Assembly (NCBI RefSeq): GCF_003611695.1
Contig: NZ_RAWE01000098.1
Location: 1 to 33,275 of the forward strand
Length of the DNA: 33,275 bases
Direction of reading: 5' to 3'
Source of the DNA: Corallococcus carmarthensis
GTDB taxonomy: Bacteria; Myxococcota; Myxococcia; Myxococcales; Myxococcaceae
Positions within the stretch are counted from its first letter, which is position 1; each line of letters starts with the position of its first letter. A program made the position numbers and the translations under genes. Below the pieces are notes generated by a model that had not been told where the DNA came from, did no database searches, and saw only the letters and a list, made by a program, of their open reading frames with translations. This document shows positions 23,524 to 32,023 of the stretch, one piece after another.

Positions 23524-25050
23524 ATGAGCGAGCCCCTTCCCGGAATGGGCCTCTTCGGGCCCCACACCCCCGTGGAGCCCCGGCCCTCCTCGGTGGTCAT
23601 CCTCTACCGCCGCGCGCATGGCGGCGTGGAGGTGTACTGGGTGAAGCGCGAGCGCGCGCTCACCTTCGCGGGCGGCTTCCAAGCCTTTCCCGGCGGCAAG
23701 CTGGACAAGGACGACCACGACGTCCCCGTGCAGGGCGCCCAGGGCGAGGAGGCCGCGCTGCGCTCCGCGGCGGCACGCGAGCTGTTCGAGGAGGCGGGCG
23801 TGCTGGTGGCGGAAGGGGCGCGTGCGCTGTCTCCCCAGACGCTGGAGGAGGGGCGGACAGCGCTGCTCGCGGGCACGGTGAAGTGGAGCGAGTGGCTGGT
23901 GCGCCACACGTTGTCGCTGCGCGCGGAGGACCTGCGGGCCGCGGGGCGATGGGTGACGCCGCCGGCCATCCCGGTGCGCTTCGACACGCGCTTCTATCTG
24001 GTGGAGCTGCCGGAGGGCGCGGCGGCGAGCATCATCCCCGGTGAGCTGACGGAAGGCGCGTGGATCCGCCCGGAGGACGGGCTGTCGCGCTGGAGCGACG
24101 GCACGGCGCTCTTGCATCCGCCCGCACAGCACGCGTTGCAGGTGCTGTCGGAGTTCACGAACGAAGCGGACGCGCGCGCGAAGCTGTGCACGCCGCCGTA
24201 CTGCCCGGGCTACGTGGCCCAGCGCATCGAGTTCCAGCGCGGCGTGCGGGTGGTGGCGCTGGAGACGCCCACGCTGCCTCCGGCGACGCACACGAACGCG
24301 TACGTGCTGGGTACGGGCGACCTGCTCATCGTCGACCCGGGTTCGTCGGACGTGAAGCAGTACGCGAAGCTGCTGTCGCTGGTGGCGAGCCTGAAGGCGG
24401 AGGGGGCGAGGCCGGTGGCGGTGGTGCTCACGCATCACCACGGCGACCACGTGGGCGGGGCGTTCGCGGTGAAGGAGCGGCTGGGCATTCCGCTCTGGTG
24501 CCATGCGCGCACGGCGGACCGGTTGGACTTCCCGGTGGAGCGGCTGCTGGAGGACGGCGAGGTGCTGAACCTGGACGGCCCCATGGTGCAGCGCTGGCAC
24601 GTGCTGCACACGCCGGGACATGCGCGTGGACACGTGTGCCTGGTGGACTCGCGAAGCAAGTCGGCCATCGTGGGCGACATGGTGGCGAGCGTGGGCTCCA
24701 TCGTCATCGACCCGCCCGAAGGCAACATGGTGGACTACCTCGAGCAGCTGAAGCGGCTGCGCGACTGGCCCGTCACCACGCTGTACCCCGCGCACGGTTC
24801 GCCGGTGCCGGACGGCCCGGGCAAGTTGAACGAGTACCTGCGTCACCGCGCCCAGCGCGAGGCCCTCATCCTGGAGGCGGTGCCCGCGACGGGCGCGACG
24901 CTCGCGGAGGTGGTGGCCACGGCCTACGCGGACACGCCGCCCATCCTGCATCCCGTGGCGGAGCGCAGCGCCTTGGCGTCACTGGAGAAGCTGGTGGCGG
25001 AAGGACGCGTGCGCGAGGACTCCTTCACCTGGTTCCGCGTCGGAGCCTGA
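23524..25050 (+). CDS. NUDIX hydrolase-metallo-beta-lactamase fusion protein
   Basis: This 508-aa protein joins two hydrolase domains. Residues 20-210 form a NUDIX domain: AFPGGKLDKDD then RELFEEAG (85-92), the core of the NUDIX box, with an insertion between Gly and REL. Residues 245-508 form a metallo-beta-lactamase domain like LACTB2: THHHGDHVGG (303-312), HTPGHARGH (362-370; His366) and GDMV (Asp385), followed by a C-terminal winged-helix-like tail (LASLEKLVAEGRVREDSFTW). Substrates could be nucleotide- or CoA-linked metabolites, or RNA. It follows the HD phosphohydrolase gene by 17 nt. Both active sites look intact. Fusion order is NUDIX first. Confidence 0.92.
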   Translation: MSEPLPGMGLFGPHTPVEPRPSSVVILYRRAHGGVEVYWVKRERALTFAGGFQAFPGGKLDKDDHDVPVQGAQGEEAALRSAAARELFEEAGVLVAEGARALSPQTLEEGRTALLAGTVKWSEWLVRHTLSLRAEDLRAAGRWVTPPAIPVRFDTRFYLVELPEGAAASIIPGELTEGAWIRPEDGLSRWSDGTALLHPPAQHALQVLSEFTNEADARAKLCTPPYCPGYVAQRIEFQRGVRVVALETPTLPPATHTNAYVLGTGDLLIVDPGSSDVKQYAKLLSLVASLKAEGARPVAVVLTHHHGDHVGGAFAVKERLGIPLWCHARTADRLDFPVERLLEDGEVLNLDGPMVQRWHVLHTPGHARGHVCLVDSRSKSAIVGDMVASVGSIVIDPPEGNMVDYLEQLKRLRDWPVTTLYPAHGSPVPDGPGKLNEYLRHRAQREALILEAVPATGATLAEVVATAYADTPPILHPVAERSALASLEKLVAEGRVREDSFTWFRVGA

Positions 25051-25064
25051 ACCGCGACCGGGGC

Positions 25065-25805
25065 CTAGAAGCTGCCCATGAGGCCCAGATGCGGGCCCTT
25101 GCTGCTGTAGGTGGCCACGGGCATCAGGTGCACGGAAGGCGTGGAGGCCCGCGCCTCGGCCTCCTGGCGGAGCGCGTTGCCGTGGGACAACTCGAAGCCC
25201 GCGCTCGCGCCCACCACCGGCAGGATGAAGAGGGCGGCGTTGACGGCCGGGGGCGCTTCGGTGCCACCGCTGTTCACCAGCGTGAGCGCCAGGAACGTCG
25301 CGCCCCAGCCCACCATGCTCCCGGCCACCGTCGCGCCCACCCGGCCGCGCCCGCCCATGAACCGGCCGCCCGCGTACGTGCCCACCGGGATGCCGATGAT
25401 GCCTCCCGCCGCGGCGCCCGCGACGGCCATCACCAGGCACTCGTCACAGCCCACCGTGGCGGAGCCCAACAGGTAGCCCACCGAACCCAATATCGTCGCG
25501 CCCACCACGCCGCCCGCCGCACCGCCCAGCACCTCCACCGCCACGCGCGGCACAGGGTCCTTCGCGGGCGCGGCCTTCACGGACGGCAGGGCCTCCGCCG
25601 TGACGGACGTGCGCGTGGGGACCTCCCCCTCCGAGGGGACGTCCGGCGGCGGCGGCGGCACGTCCTCGTCCGGCGCGACCACCAGCGGTGGCGGCGTGAG
25701 GCTCCCGGCGGGAGCCTGGGCTGGCTCGGCGGGGGCCTCCTGGGCGGAGGCCAGGCCCGACACGAGCAGCAGGGCGAGGAGTGGGAACAGACGCGGGAGC
25801 TTCAC
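25065..25805 (-). CDS. Exported glycine/alanine-rich protein of unknown function
   Basis: This 246-aa protein has a signal peptide (KLPRLFPLLALLLVSGLASAQE, cleavage after ASA near residue 21). A proline-rich linker (residues 25-60, including a PPPPP run) follows. The C-terminal half has three glycine-zipper-like hydrophobic stretches such as VEVLGGAAGGVVGATILGSV and AVAGAAAGGIIGIPVG. Glycine zippers are found in membrane-inserting or outer-membrane proteins, so an envelope location is likely. The last residues end GLMGSF with a terminal Phe, as in outer-membrane proteins. It follows the cytochrome c-FTR1 gene by 11 nt on the same strand, suggesting co-transcription and a possible link to iron. 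No family recognised. Confidence 0.85.
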   Translation of the reverse strand: MKLPRLFPLLALLLVSGLASAQEAPAEPAQAPAGSLTPPPLVVAPDEDVPPPPPDVPSEGEVPTRTSVTAEALPSVKAAPAKDPVPRVAVEVLGGAAGGVVGATILGSVGYLLGSATVGCDECLVMAVAGAAAGGIIGIPVGTYAGGRFMGGRGRVGATVAGSMVGWGATFLALTLVNSGGTEAPPAVNAALFILPVVGASAGFELSHGNALRQEAEARASTPSVHLMPVATYSSKGPHLGLMGSF

Positions 25806-25816
25806 CAGGGCCCACG

Positions 25817-27697
25817 CTACCGCAAGGGCGGCGTCGGCGTCGCCCCGTCACCGGAGGCGGGCGTCTCCACGCGGGACCGGCGGCGCAGGACCCGGTAGAG
25901 CAGCGGCGCCACGGCCAGCAGCGCCTGCGGCACCAACGACAGCGCGTCCGGATAGATGCCCAGCATGTCCACGTAGAGGAAGCGCACCGGCACCAGCGGC
26001 AGCGCGCCCACCTCCTGCAGCGAGTGGATGCCCTTGCCCAGCAGCATCACCGCCGTCACCACCAGCACCCCCGTGGAGATGTTGAACAGCGTCTTCATGG
26101 GCAGCCGGTAGCCCATGCGGTTGATGAAGAGCACCAGCAGCGCCAGCGCCACGATGCCCGCCACCACGCCCCAGGCCACGCCCGCCGCGGAGTCCACCGC
26201 CAGGCCCTGCAGGAAGATGGCCGTCTCGAAGCTCTCGCGCAGCACGGACGTGAACGCGATGGCGAACAGGCCGAACGTGCTGCCCCGGCCCAGCGCGCCC
26301 TGCATCTTCTGGCGCAGCTCGCCCATGAAGTGGCTCACGTTGGCGCGCGCGTTGAGCCACAGCGCCGCGTACAGCAGCATCGCCACGGCGACGAGCGCGG
26401 TGACGCCCTCCATCCACTCGCGCTGCGCGCCGGCCAGCAGCTTGCGGCCCACGATGTACGCCAGCGCGCCGGCGAAGAGCGCGGACACCCAGCCCGCGTG
26501 CACCACGCGCACCTGGTCCATGGCCTTCATCTTCTTCAGCGCGGCCAGCAGCGCCGTGACGATGATGGTCGCCTCGAAGCCCTCGCGCAGCAGGATGAGC
26601 AGCGTCAGCCACATCACCGACAGGATGTCCGTCGTGCTGCCCGTGGACTTGCGCGCCTGATCCAACAGCGACAGCAGCTCACGCCCCTCGTCCTGCAGGT
26701 GCGGGCTCTTGCGCTCGGCGGCGAGCCGCGCCTGGAGGAAGGCCTCCTCCAGCTTCTGCGTGAGCTCCGGGTCGCGCCCGCGCAGCTTGGGCTCCACCGG
26801 CTCCAGGCCGTTGAGGTACGCATCCAGCAGCGCCGTCTTCGCCGCCGCGTAGTCGCCGTCCGCGCCCAGCCTCAGGGCGTGGCCCACCGCCGCGCGCGCG
26901 TTGAGCAGCACCTTCTCCTCGTCCGTGTCCGGCATGTTGCGGCGCAGGCACGCCACCTTGTCCGCGCCGTACGCCTTCGCCAGCTCCGCGTCCGTGGACG
27001 TGGCCAGCCGCTCCAGCGACGCGTTGGGCGGCTCCCCCTGGCACGGCGGCTGGCGCAGCGTGAAGACGAAGAAGGCCAGCGACCAGCGGTCGTCCTCGGT
27101 GAGCGTGGGGAAGGCCGGCATCGCGGTGCCGGGCACGCCGAAGCTGGTGGTGTTGAACGCCTTGTACGGCGTCAGGCCATCCTCCATCAGCTCCGGGTCA
27201 TGGAAGTTCGCCGGCCGCGGCTCCATGGTGGCCGCGATGGACACGTCCGCCTTGCCCTCCGCGCCATGGCACGCCGTGCAGTTGGCCTGGAACAGCTTCT
27301 TGCCGTGCTCCAGGTCCGGGGCCACGCGCGGGCTGCGCGCGAGGCCACCCGCCAGCACCAGGCTCTCCACCAGCTCTCCGCAGTCGCGGCTCACGCCCTC
27401 CGGATCCGCCGCCGCGTTGACGCGCGCCTGGATGGCCTCCACGCGGGGCACGAAGGTGGCCGCCGCCGGGCCCAGGTCCTTCGCCGCCGCCAGCGCCTCC
27501 GCCGCGAAGCTCTTCTGCTCCGTCAGCTCGAACTCCGACTGCGTCGACACCGCCGCCGGGTAGTCCGCCTGGAGGTACTGGAGGATGCCCACCAGCCGGT
27601 GCCAGGTGCGCCCCTCGTCGGATGCGGGCGCTTCAGCCCGGGCAGAAGAGGACAGCGCGAGCAACAGGCACAGCGTGAGGGAGGCGGCGTGTTTCAC
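25817..27697 (-). CDS. Cytochrome c-FTR1 iron permease fusion
   Basis: This 626-aa protein starts at a GTG codon (27697-27695). It has a signal peptide (SLTLCLLLALSSSARAEA), then a periplasmic region with a c-type heme site NCTACHGAEG (Cys140, Cys143, His144) and a likely distal Met193 (GTAMPAF). From residue 360 it is an FTR1/EfeU-like permease with several helices and both iron-binding motifs: REGFE (371-375) and RESFE (487-491). The cytochrome may pass electrons to or from iron for uptake across the membrane. The fused layout is known in proteobacterial FTR1 proteins. The upstream region contains an AT-rich island. Iron (Fur) control is plausible but not shown. Confidence 0.93.
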   Translation of the reverse strand: MKHAASLTLCLLLALSSSARAEAPASDEGRTWHRLVGILQYLQADYPAAVSTQSEFELTEQKSFAAEALAAAKDLGPAAATFVPRVEAIQARVNAAADPEGVSRDCGELVESLVLAGGLARSPRVAPDLEHGKKLFQANCTACHGAEGKADVSIAATMEPRPANFHDPELMEDGLTPYKAFNTTSFGVPGTAMPAFPTLTEDDRWSLAFFVFTLRQPPCQGEPPNASLERLATSTDAELAKAYGADKVACLRRNMPDTDEEKVLLNARAAVGHALRLGADGDYAAAKTALLDAYLNGLEPVEPKLRGRDPELTQKLEEAFLQARLAAERKSPHLQDEGRELLSLLDQARKSTGSTTDILSVMWLTLLILLREGFEATIIVTALLAALKKMKAMDQVRVVHAGWVSALFAGALAYIVGRKLLAGAQREWMEGVTALVAVAMLLYAALWLNARANVSHFMGELRQKMQGALGRGSTFGLFAIAFTSVLRESFETAIFLQGLAVDSAAGVAWGVVAGIVALALLVLFINRMGYRLPMKTLFNISTGVLVVTAVMLLGKGIHSLQEVGALPLVPVRFLYVDMLGIYPDALSLVPQALLAVAPLLYRVLRRRSRVETPASGDGATPTPPLR

Positions 27698-27727
27698 GAC
27701 CGTCTTCTACCAACCCCCCCAGGAGCG

Positions 27728-27761
27728 TTCAATTCTGCGAATCAAGATCAATTTATGAGAC
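27728..27761 (-). promoter_or_regulatory. AT-rich island upstream of the cytochrome c-FTR1 gene
   Basis: About 34 bases here are mostly A/T, in sharp contrast to surrounding DNA. They contain AATCAAGATCAATTTATGAG and, read on the minus strand toward the permease, TTGATC and TTGATT elements. An AT-rich stretch just before an iron permease is a good place for a promoter with a Fur-type operator. No clear 19-bp Fur palindrome can be read, so this is tentative. Confidence 0.35.
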
Positions 27762-27783
27762 CCCCCTCAGGAAGCGAGGGGGG
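27761..27783 (-). terminator. Hairpin downstream of the small Cys-rich lipoprotein gene
   Basis: CCCCCCTC (27761-27768) pairs perfectly with GAGGGGGG (27776-27783) around a 7-nt loop. On the minus strand it lies 38 nt after the lipoprotein stop and is followed by a T/A-rich stretch (TCTCATAAATTG). It probably separates this gene from the permease gene downstream. Confidence 0.55.
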
Positions 27784-27820
27784 CGTGGGGGTCAACACTC
27801 GGAGTGCTCCCGGGGATGAC

Positions 27821-28054
27821 TCAGGGCAGGTCAACGCCGCAGTACTGGGGGAACGTCTTGCACGGATAGCAGGGGCCGCCCGGGCCGTAGTAGCAGACCT
27901 CGCCGGGGGCACAGATGCCGCTCTCCGGGCACTGCCGCAGCTCCTGCTCCTGGGTGCCGGGCTCCATGCCCGTGCCGTCCTCGATGGGCCCGCCACAGGC
28001 CGCGAGGCCCAGCACCGCGAACAGTCCCAGTCCACGAATCAGATGGCGACGCAT
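27821..28054 (-). CDS. Small Cys-rich lipoprotein
   Basis: This 77-aa protein starts at ATG 28054, preceded by AAGGAG at ideal spacing. It has a lipoprotein signal, RGLGLFAVLGLAACGG, with a good lipobox (LAAC, Cys at about residue 20), an acidic linker, then six Cys in about 35 residues (QCPESGICAPGEVC..., PCYPC, YCG). This is typical of small surface lipoproteins with disulfide knots in myxobacteria. It lies 63 nt downstream of folA on the same strand, and a hairpin follows. No function can be assigned. An in-frame ATG at 28099 is less likely because it would bury the signal peptide. Confidence 0.8.
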   Translation of the reverse strand: MRRHLIRGLGLFAVLGLAACGGPIEDGTGMEPGTQEQELRQCPESGICAPGEVCYYGPGGPCYPCKTFPQYCGVDLP

Positions 28055-28117
28055 GCACGCTCCTTCGGTGTGAGGAGCCCGCACGCTACGGCAATCCAAG
28101 AACCCCCGGAATAGGGG

Positions 28118-28606
28118 CTAACCCTGACGCTCGTAGGTGAAGAAACCGAAGGGCAGGTCGCCCTCCGGGTGCCGTTCCTCCTCCACCTGACTCCATCCGG
28201 TGAGGTCCATGGGCGGGAAGAAGGCGTCGCCGGGGAAGTCCCGCTCGATGCGGGTGAGGTAGAGCCGGTGCCACAGGGCCTGCGTCTGCGCGTAGAGGTC
28301 CGCGCCGCCCGCGATGAAGACCTCGCTGTCGCCCTTCGCCTGCTCCAGCGCCTCGTCCACGGTGTGGGCCACGCGGACGCCTTGAGGCGCGGCCCAGTCG
28401 CGCTGGCGGGTGAGCACCACGGTGGTGCGGCCGGGCAGGGGCCTCCCGATGGAGTCGTACGTCTTGCGCCCCATGATCAGGGTGTGGCCCAGGGTCAGAC
28501 GCTTGAAGCGCGCCAGGTCCTGCGGCAGGCGCCAGGGCAGGGTGTTGCCCTGGCCGATGACGCGGTTCGCCGCCATGGCGACGATGGCGGACACGCGCGC
28601 GCTCAT
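28118..28606 (-). CDS. folA: Dihydrofolate reductase
   Basis: This 162-aa protein is a standard-length dihydrofolate reductase. It has [20 protein letters not shown] (8-27; Asn-x-x-Pro-Trp substrate loop), [20 protein letters not shown] (the T/S-x-G-R NADPH region), [14 protein letters not shown], and [10 protein letters not shown] with the GG pair. It reduces dihydrofolate to tetrahydrofolate with NADPH, regenerating the folate consumed by thymidylate synthase. Its ATG sits in the thyA stop (ATGA overlap, 28603-28606), so the two are translationally coupled. No unusual residue is evident. Confidence 0.97.
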   Translation of the reverse strand: MSARVSAIVAMAANRVIGQGNTLPWRLPQDLARFKRLTLGHTLIMGRKTYDSIGRPLPGRTTVVLTRQRDWAAPQGVRVAHTVDEALEQAKGDSEVFIAGGADLYAQTQALWHRLYLTRIERDFPGDAFFPPMDLTGWSQVEEERHPEGDLPFGFFTYERQG

Positions 28607-29397
28607 ACGGCCACGGGCGCCTTGATGGCGGGGTGCGGGTCGTAGCCCTCCAGTGTGAAGTCCTCGTAGCGGAAGGCGAACAGGTCCTTCACGTCCGGGT
28701 TCAGGCGCATGCGCGGCAGGGGGCGAGGCTCGCGCTTGAGCTGCTCCCGCGCCTGCTCCACGTGGTTGAGGTACAGGTGCGCGTCACCGAGGGTGTGGAT
28801 GAACTCGTGCGCGGTGAGGCCCGTGGCCTGCGCCACCATCAGCGTGAGCAGCGAGTACGACGCGATGTTGAAGGGCAGCCCCAGGAAGATGTCCGCGCTG
28901 CGCTGGTAGAGCTGGCAGGACAGGCGTCCGTCGGCCACGTAGAACTGGAACATCACGTGGCAGGGCGGCAGCTTCATGGACGGCACGTCCGCCACGTTCC
29001 ACGCGCTCACCAGGTGCCGGCGCGAGTCCGGGTTCTTCTTCAGGCCCTCCACCAGCTGCTGCATCTGATCCACATGGCCGCCGTCCGGCGTGTTCCACGA
29101 GCGCCACTGGTGGCCGTACACGGGGCCCAGGCTTCCGTCCGCGGTGGCCCACTCGTCCCAGATGGTGACGCCGGCCTCCTGGAGCGAGCGCACGTTCGAG
29201 TCGCCCCGGAGCATCCACAGGAGCTCGTGGATGATGGACTTCAGGTGGAGCTTCTTCGTCGTCACCAGGGGAAAGCCCTGGCTGAGGTCGAAGCGGAGCT
29301 GGTGGCCGAAGAGGCTCAGCGTCCCCGTGCCGGTCCGGTCGCCCTTCTTCGTCCCCTGTTTCAGGACGTGCTCCATCAGACTCAGGTATGGCCGCAT
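28603..29397 (-). CDS. thyA: Thymidylate synthase
   Basis: This 264-aa protein matches ThyA in length and sequence. It has the N-terminal [18 protein letters not shown] folate/phosphate region with its Arg, [16 protein letters not shown] and the catalytic Cys146 in [12 protein letters not shown]. Then come the dUMP-binding [17 protein letters not shown] and the C-terminal [15 protein letters not shown]. It methylates dUMP to dTMP using methylenetetrahydrofolate. Start at ATG 29397, preceded by AAGGAAAAAGG. An in-frame ATG at 29463 would add a non-family N-terminus. It is the first gene of the thyA-folA operon and is divergent from the cobalamin adenosyltransferase gene. Confidence 0.97.
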   Translation of the reverse strand: MRPYLSLMEHVLKQGTKKGDRTGTGTLSLFGHQLRFDLSQGFPLVTTKKLHLKSIIHELLWMLRGDSNVRSLQEAGVTIWDEWATADGSLGPVYGHQWRSWNTPDGGHVDQMQQLVEGLKKNPDSRRHLVSAWNVADVPSMKLPPCHVMFQFYVADGRLSCQLYQRSADIFLGLPFNIASYSLLTLMVAQATGLTAHEFIHTLGDAHLYLNHVEQAREQLKREPRPLPRMRLNPDVKDLFAFRYEDFTLEGYDPHPAIKAPVAV

Positions 29398-29500
29398 GGG
29401 GCCTTTTTCCTTAGGCGGGGTCGAACAGCCGAGCAATATATCGGCCGCTGATCCTCTCCGCACGGCGCTGCATGTGTCGCATCGCTAGATAAGGGCTGCC

Positions 29501-30061
29501 ATGAAGATCTACACGAAGACCGGCGATGCGGGAGAGACGGGCCTCTTCGGCGGTGGCCGCATCGCGAAGGACGATGCGCTGGTGGACGCCTACGGCGAGG
29601 TGGACGAACTCAACGCCACGCTGGGCCTCGCGCGCACGTTCCCGCTGCCGGCGGACCTGGAGCACTTCCTCCAGCGCATCCAGGACCAGCTCTTCACGGT
29701 GGGCGCGGTGCTGGCCACGCCGCCGCACACCAAAGCGGCGGCCCACATCCCGGAGCTGCGCCCGGAGTGGGTGGAGGAGATGGAGCGCCACATCGACCGC
29801 TACGAGGAGGAGCTGCCGAAGATGACGCACTTCATCCTCCCTGGCGGCTCGCCCGCGGCCGCGGCGCTACACCTGTCGCGCACGGTGTGCCGCCGCGCCG
29901 AGCGCCGGGTCGTGACGCTGCTGCGCGAGGACAAGGCGCCGCCCGCGGTGGCCATGTACCTGAACCGCCTGTCGGACCTGCTCTTCGTGGTGGCCCGGCT
30001 GGTGAACTTCCGCGCCGGCCTGCCGGACGTGAAGTGGATCCCCGAGAAGCCGACGAAGTAG
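29501..30061 (+). CDS. PduO-type cob(I)alamin adenosyltransferase
   Basis: This 186-aa protein begins MKIYTKTGDAGETGLFGGGR, the ATP-binding signature of PduO/MMAB enzymes. It continues with DAYGEVDELNATLGLAR, FILPGGSPAAAALHLSRTVC, RRAERRVV and YLNRLSDLLFVVAR, all family hallmarks. It attaches the adenosyl group of ATP to cobalamin. The ribosome site is TAAGGG. The queG gene starts 2 nt after its stop; QueG uses a cobalamin cofactor, so the pairing makes biochemical sense. A protein of this type could supply adenosylcobalamin for other enzymes too. Confidence 0.96.
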   Translation: MKIYTKTGDAGETGLFGGGRIAKDDALVDAYGEVDELNATLGLARTFPLPADLEHFLQRIQDQLFTVGAVLATPPHTKAAAHIPELRPEWVEEMERHIDRYEEELPKMTHFILPGGSPAAAALHLSRTVCRRAERRVVTLLREDKAPPAVAMYLNRLSDLLFVVARLVNFRAGLPDVKWIPEKPTK

Positions 30062-30063
30062 CC

Positions 30064-31089
30064 GTGTACGCGACACAACTGCCCACTGCCCGGCTCCGGC
30101 AGCTCGCCCAGGACGTGGGCTTCGACCTCATCGGCTTCGCGCGCGCGGAGCCCATTCCGCCGTCGTCGCTGATGTCGTGGCTGGAGGCCGGCTACGACGC
30201 GGACATGGACTGGATGGGGTCGCGCGCGGAGGAGCGGCTCGACGTGTCGGTGCTGCTGCCGGGCGCGCGCACGGTGCTGTCCTTCGCGAACAACTACTGG
30301 CGGGACGACGCGCCGTCGCAGGGCTCGCCCATCGCGCGGTACGCCAGGGGCCGCGACTACCACTCCACGCTGCGCGACCGGATGAAGGCCTTCCGCAAGA
30401 CGATCAACGCCTGGTACCCGGGCCTGGGCACCTACGGCGGCGTGGACAGCGGACCCATGATGGAGAAGGTGTGGGCCGCGCGCGGAGGCCTGGGCTACGT
30501 GGGCAAGAACGGCTGCCTCATCACTGAGTCGCATGGCTCCTGGGTGCTGCTGGCCACGCTCATCCTGGACGCGGAAGTGGACGCATACCCGGACGGCCCG
30601 GTGGCGGACCGCTGCGGTTCCTGCCGGCGGTGTCTCATGGCGTGTCCCACCGGCGCGCTGGTGGGCAACCGGCAGGTGGATGCGCGGGCGTGCCTGTCGT
30701 ACCAGACGATTGAAAACCGCGACCGCGACGTGCCGGAGGCGTTCCGGCTCAAGTTCGACAACCTCATCTTCGGCTGCGACATCTGCCAGCAGGTGTGCCC
30801 GCTGAACCGCAAGCCGGTGTTCGCGGAGGACGACCGCTTCATGCCCCGCGCGGTGGCGTCGCTGGGCACGCTGGAGCTGGCGGCGCTCACCCCCGAGCAA
30901 TACAAGGAACTCATTCCAGGCACGGCGCTGGCGCGCGCGCGGTACGACGGTTTGAGGCGCAACGCTGTCTATGCACTGGGGGTCGCACGGCAGGTGCACG
31001 CCCGGCCGTTGCTCGAAAAACTCAGCGGCGATGGCAGTGAGCTGGTACGCAGCGCCGCACGATGGGCGCTTCTGCAACTGGAGCCGTGA
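30064..31089 (+). CDS. queG: Epoxyqueuosine reductase QueG
   Basis: This 341-aa protein starts at a GTG codon 2 nt after the previous stop. It contains a cobalamin-binding N-terminal region (VGFDLIGFARAEP, DYHSTLRDRMKAF, YGGVDSGPMMEK, GLGYVGKNGCLI). Two [4Fe-4S] ferredoxin clusters follow, CGSCRRCLMACPTGAL and CDICQQVCPLNRK, then HEAT-like C-terminal repeats. QueG converts epoxyqueuosine to queuosine in tRNA wobble modification using cobalamin. Its location beside a cobalamin adenosyltransferase gene is meaningful. No missing Cys is seen. Confidence 0.95.
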   Translation: MYATQLPTARLRQLAQDVGFDLIGFARAEPIPPSSLMSWLEAGYDADMDWMGSRAEERLDVSVLLPGARTVLSFANNYWRDDAPSQGSPIARYARGRDYHSTLRDRMKAFRKTINAWYPGLGTYGGVDSGPMMEKVWAARGGLGYVGKNGCLITESHGSWVLLATLILDAEVDAYPDGPVADRCGSCRRCLMACPTGALVGNRQVDARACLSYQTIENRDRDVPEAFRLKFDNLIFGCDICQQVCPLNRKPVFAEDDRFMPRAVASLGTLELAALTPEQYKELIPGTALARARYDGLRRNAVYALGVARQVHARPLLEKLSGDGSELVRSAARWALLQLEP

Positions 31090-32012
31090 CGCCGGCCTCC
31101 GCGACGCCGCCGCTCGGGCGGGTGTACGCGGCGCTGGCGGTGCAGGTGCTGATCAGCGCGGGCACGTACCTGGCCGCCAAGCGGGCGATGACGGAGCTGT
31201 CGCCGTTCACGGTGGTGCTGTGGCGCTTCCTCGTCTGCGGCGCCGCGTTCGTGACGCTGCTCATGCTGACGCCAGGGCGGATGCTGCCGCCGCGCCATGC
31301 GTGGACGCGGGTGGCGCTGCTGGGGTTGATGGGCGGGCCGGTGAACCAGACGCTGTTCTTCTCTGGCCTGTCGCGCTCCACGGCGGCGCACGCGGCGCTG
31401 TTCTATGCGCTCACCCCGCTGGGCGTGTACGTGGCCAGCCTGGTGCTGGGGCGGGAGCGGGCCTCCACGCGGACGACGGCGGGCATCCTCACGGCGCTGG
31501 TGGGCGTGGTGGTGCTCCTGCTGGGCCGGGGACTCGCGAGCGCGAAGGGCACGCTGGAGGGCGACCTGCTCATCCTCGCGGCGGTGGTGGCGTGGGTGGT
31601 CTACACGACGGAAGGCCGGCCCCTGGCCGCCGAGCACGGGGCGCTGCGCGCGACGGCGTGGACGATGACGGTGGCCACGGCGCTGCAGTTGCCGCTCGTG
31701 CCGTTCGTGCTGGAGCCCGCGGCGGTGTGGGCCTCCAGCGCCGCGGCGAAGGGCTCCATCGTGTACCTGGGGCTGATGACGTCGGTGGTGGCGTATCTGC
31801 TCTGGTACTACGCGCTGTCGAAGGTGCCCGCGTCGCGCGTGGCCATCTTCTCCAACCTGCAGCCGGCGGTGACGGCGCTGGTTGCATGGCTCTTCCTGGA
31901 TGAGGCGCTGCACTGGGAGCTGGCGCTGGGCGGCGCGCTGGTGCTCGTGGGCGTGCGGCTGACGCAGGGCACGCCGGTGAAGGCCGCCCCGGTGGTGGTG
32001 CGCGCGGGGTGA
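31086..32012 (+). CDS. EamA/DMT family transporter
   Basis: This 308-aa inner-membrane protein has about ten hydrophobic segments in two repeated EamA halves. The first opens VYAALAVQVLISAGTYLAAK and contains SPFTVVLWRFLVC; the second contains KGSIVYLGLMTSVVAYLLWY and FSNLQPAVTALVAWLFLDEA. I prefer the GTG at 31086: it overlaps the queG stop (GTGA) and has GGAG six bases upstream, while an ATG at 31062 has no ribosome site and would extend into queG. It is probably a metabolite exporter; the substrate is unknown. The next gene follows after 11 nt. Confidence 0.9.
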   Translation: MTPASATPPLGRVYAALAVQVLISAGTYLAAKRAMTELSPFTVVLWRFLVCGAAFVTLLMLTPGRMLPPRHAWTRVALLGLMGGPVNQTLFFSGLSRSTAAHAALFYALTPLGVYVASLVLGRERASTRTTAGILTALVGVVVLLLGRGLASAKGTLEGDLLILAAVVAWVVYTTEGRPLAAEHGALRATAWTMTVATALQLPLVPFVLEPAAVWASSAAAKGSIVYLGLMTSVVAYLLWYYALSKVPASRVAIFSNLQPAVTALVAWLFLDEALHWELALGGALVLVGVRLTQGTPVKAAPVVVRAG

Positions 32013-32023
32013 GCCGTTGACCC

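Noticed and set aside
25781-28114. 777-codon plus-strand open frame opposite the cytochrome c-FTR1 gene
   Set aside because: Composition is dominated by Arg, His, Gln and Ala and it crosses several real minus-strand genes; shadow frame.
31062-31085. ATG at 31062 as the start of the EamA transporter
   Set aside because: No ribosome site and a 28-nt overlap with queG; the GTG at 31086 has GGAG upstream and a GTGA overlap.
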